Part shown: positions 62,615 to 64,000 of the stretch, piece after piece
Numbering within the stretch: the stretch's first letter is position 1
Layout of the letters: each line of letters begins with the position of its first letter
NCBI RefSeq assembly: GCF_015355755.1
Contig: NZ_JACVEE010000001.1
Coordinates: 248,001 to 312,000, forward strand
DNA: 64,000 nucleotides
Source of the DNA: Nocardia sp. XZ_19_385
GTDB lineage: Bacteria > Actinomycetota > Actinomycetes > Mycobacteriales > Mycobacteriaceae
Direction: 5' to 3'
Translations under genes and position numbers: made by a program
Notes under the pieces: generated by a model
Databases searched by the model: none
Told to the model about the DNA's origin: nothing
The model's input: only the letters and a program-made list of their open reading frames with translations

Positions 62615-63633
62615 AACCCCTGTCCCTGCGAGCCATCCTGGTGCGGCTGACGCTGTTCGCGGCGGCCATGCTCGCCCTGCTGCTGGTCATCGTGAACGCG
62701 ATCACCCGGCCGATCGACGGCGAAACCTCCGCCTATACGGCCGAATTCACCGACGCCAGCGGCCTGAAGACCGGTGACGACGTGCGCATGTTCGGCGTGG
62801 GGGTCGGGAAGGTCACCGCCATCGAGCTGAACGGCAGCCGCGCCGAGGTGCGGTTCACGGTGCAGGACGAGCGGCCCGTCTACGACACCAGCGTGATCGC
62901 CATCCGCTACCAAACACTGACCGGTCAGCGATATGTCGACGTCCGCCAGCCCGACAAGCCCGGGCTGCTGCTGCCGCGCGGTGCGGCCATCGGCGCGGCG
63001 AACACGGTGCCGTCGTTCGACATCACCCAGCTGTTCAACGGTTTGCAGCCGGTGATTCAGGAGTTCTCCCCCGGTGCGCTCAACCAGTTCACCGAGAGCA
63101 TGCTCGCGGTCATCGAAGGCAACGGCTCCGGCATCGGACCGGCGCTGGACGCGATCGAGAAACTCAGCCGCTACACCACCGATCGACAGGCCGTCATCTC
63201 AACCATCGTGGCCAACCTGCACACCATCTCCAACCAGATCGGCGGCAAGTCACCGCATCTGGTGACACTGCTGGAAGGGATCGCCGAGGTGGTCACCGCC
63301 TTCCGCGCGCAATTGGACGGCCTGCTCGACTTCGCCGCGGTCGCCCCGACCGGGCTCGGACCGTTGAACCGGCTGATGGACACCCTCGGTTTCACCGAGC
63401 CCGAGAATCCGGACGTCTACAACGACCTGCTTGTGCTGTTCCCCGACCCGCAGGCCGCGGCCGACGCGGTCGGCAAGCTGCCGGGGCTGCTACAAGCGCT
63501 GAGCAATCTCCTGCCGCCTGCGAATGCCGCCGCCAATCAGGTCAGTCTCACCTGTTCCAAAGGCAATGCCGAACTGCCGCAAGTGCTTTCGGTGCTCGTG
63601 GCCGGACAGCGGGTGGCGATATGCAACGGATGA
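62611..63633 (+). CDS. Mce-family protein (MceB position)
   Basis: 340 residues. N-terminal anchor (LTLFAAAMLALLLVIV), MCE domain with DASGLKTGDDVRMFGVGVGKV and a helical coiled region, ending in a cysteine-containing SLTCSKGN segment, VAGQRVAICNG. Four-nucleotide ATGA overlap with the preceding gene; the next MCE gene also overlaps its end. Function in lipid import as part of the MCE complex. Confidence 0.92.
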   Translation: MKPLSLRAILVRLTLFAAAMLALLLVIVNAITRPIDGETSAYTAEFTDASGLKTGDDVRMFGVGVGKVTAIELNGSRAEVRFTVQDERPVYDTSVIAIRYQTLTGQRYVDVRQPDKPGLLLPRGAAIGAANTVPSFDITQLFNGLQPVIQEFSPGALNQFTESMLAVIEGNGSGIGPALDAIEKLSRYTTDRQAVISTIVANLHTISNQIGGKSPHLVTLLEGIAEVVTAFRAQLDGLLDFAAVAPTGLGPLNRLMDTLGFTEPENPDVYNDLLVLFPDPQAAADAVGKLPGLLQALSNLLPPANAAANQVSLTCSKGNAELPQVLSVLVAGQRVAICNG

Positions 63634-64000
63634 CGCTCTTCTCGATGGAACGCTGGTTGCCGCTGGCGCGCACCCCGGACCGGCACGAAGCAGCGACACA
63701 CCGCCGGGAATTCCGGCTCGGCATCATCGGGGCTGCGTTCGTCGCGGTGCTGCTGGTCGCTACGGCTGTCATTTATGTTCTGCCGCTTGGTAAATCGACC
63801 TACACCGCGGAGCTCTCCGAGGCGCAGTCGATCCGGGAGGGTGCGCAGGTGCGGGTCGCGGGGATCACCGTCGGGTCGGTGACCGAGCTCGAGTTGCTGC
63901 CCGACCGGGTGCGAATGCGGTTCACCGTCGACCGCGAGGTGTTTCTCGGCGCGGACACCAGCCTGGAGATTCGCATGCTCACCGCCGTCGGCGGGCATTA
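63621..64000 (+). CDS. Mce-family protein (MceC position), cut by the window edge
   Basis: The first 126 codons are visible. The TM anchor LGIIGAAFVAVLLVATAVIYV is followed by the MCE domain beginning SIREGAQVRVAGITVGSVTELELL. Two in-frame starts, ATG 63621 and ATG 63630, both overlap the MceB end; 63630 gives the usual ATGA. The gene continues beyond 64000, where mceD-F would be expected. Confidence 0.9.
   Translation, partial: MQRMTLFSMERWLPLARTPDRHEAATHRREFRLGIIGAAFVAVLLVATAVIYVLPLGKSTYTAELSEAQSIREGAQVRVAGITVGSVTELELLPDRVRMRFTVDREVFLGADTSLEIRMLTAVGGH

Overview
The window comes from a high-GC actinobacterium of the mycolic-acid group, most likely Nocardia or a close relative. The evidence is a yrbE/mce operon, a mycobacterial-type glnX-glnH-pknG locus, an rsbW-sigF pair with a usfY homologue, a very long CtpI-type P-type ATPase, an ectABCD operon and GTG/TTG starts with many overlapping stop/start codons. 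No rRNA, tRNA, CRISPR array or intact insertion sequence was seen.

Layout. 1-4361: the tail of a membrane protein whose stop codon lies in a 35-bp tandem duplication, a 23-bp palindromic operator, a large nonapeptide-repeat protein with C-terminal Sel1-like repeats, a NADAR-family protein and a secreted protein. 4362-12958: an erm-type 23S rRNA methyltransferase preceded by a 40-codon leader ORF with an Arg-Leu-Arg motif, a four-TM protein, a membrane Ser/Thr kinase with a DFN motif, a secreted protein, an SRPBCC-acyl-CoA synthetase fusion and a coupled pair of unknown genes. 13019-17065: ectABCD (minus strand) and an OmpR-type regulator with Glu in place of the phospho-accepting Asp.

17376-33899 looks like a general-stress (SigF) region: ctpI, a divergent pair of small genes, rsbW-sigF, STAS and PAS-ANTAR regulators, a GT4 glycosyltransferase, a DUF6328 protein, nucleotidyltransferase, BON protein, phosphoesterase, usfY, lipoproteins, a CsbD-like protein and a Rieske oxidoreductase. 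Ten promoter-like elements of the form G(T/A)TT or GGTT, N14-16, GG(G/C)(T/C)AN were read by eye. Four of them end exactly 9 nt before an ATG, which suggests leaderless SigF transcripts.

33900-36658: a LVIVD-repeat gene disrupted by an internal deletion and frame change, a DUF305 protein and two small genes. 36769-45742 (minus strand): one translationally linked signalling operon, glnX-glnH-(coiled-coil protein)-pknG-PP2C-VWA-FHA, in which kinase, phosphatase and FHA reader all carry zinc ribbons. 45918-58999: catabolic genes (CocE/NonD hydrolase, SDR, aldehyde dehydrogenase, crotonase, DUF6285 plus APH-like kinase, Baeyer-Villiger-type monooxygenase), a MarR/MFS efflux pair, and AraC and TetR regulators. 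59002-64000: a second TetR gene divergent from an mce operon (yrbEA, yrbEB, three MCE proteins, the last cut by the window edge).

Translations were read directly. Family names come from motif recognition; no database search was run.
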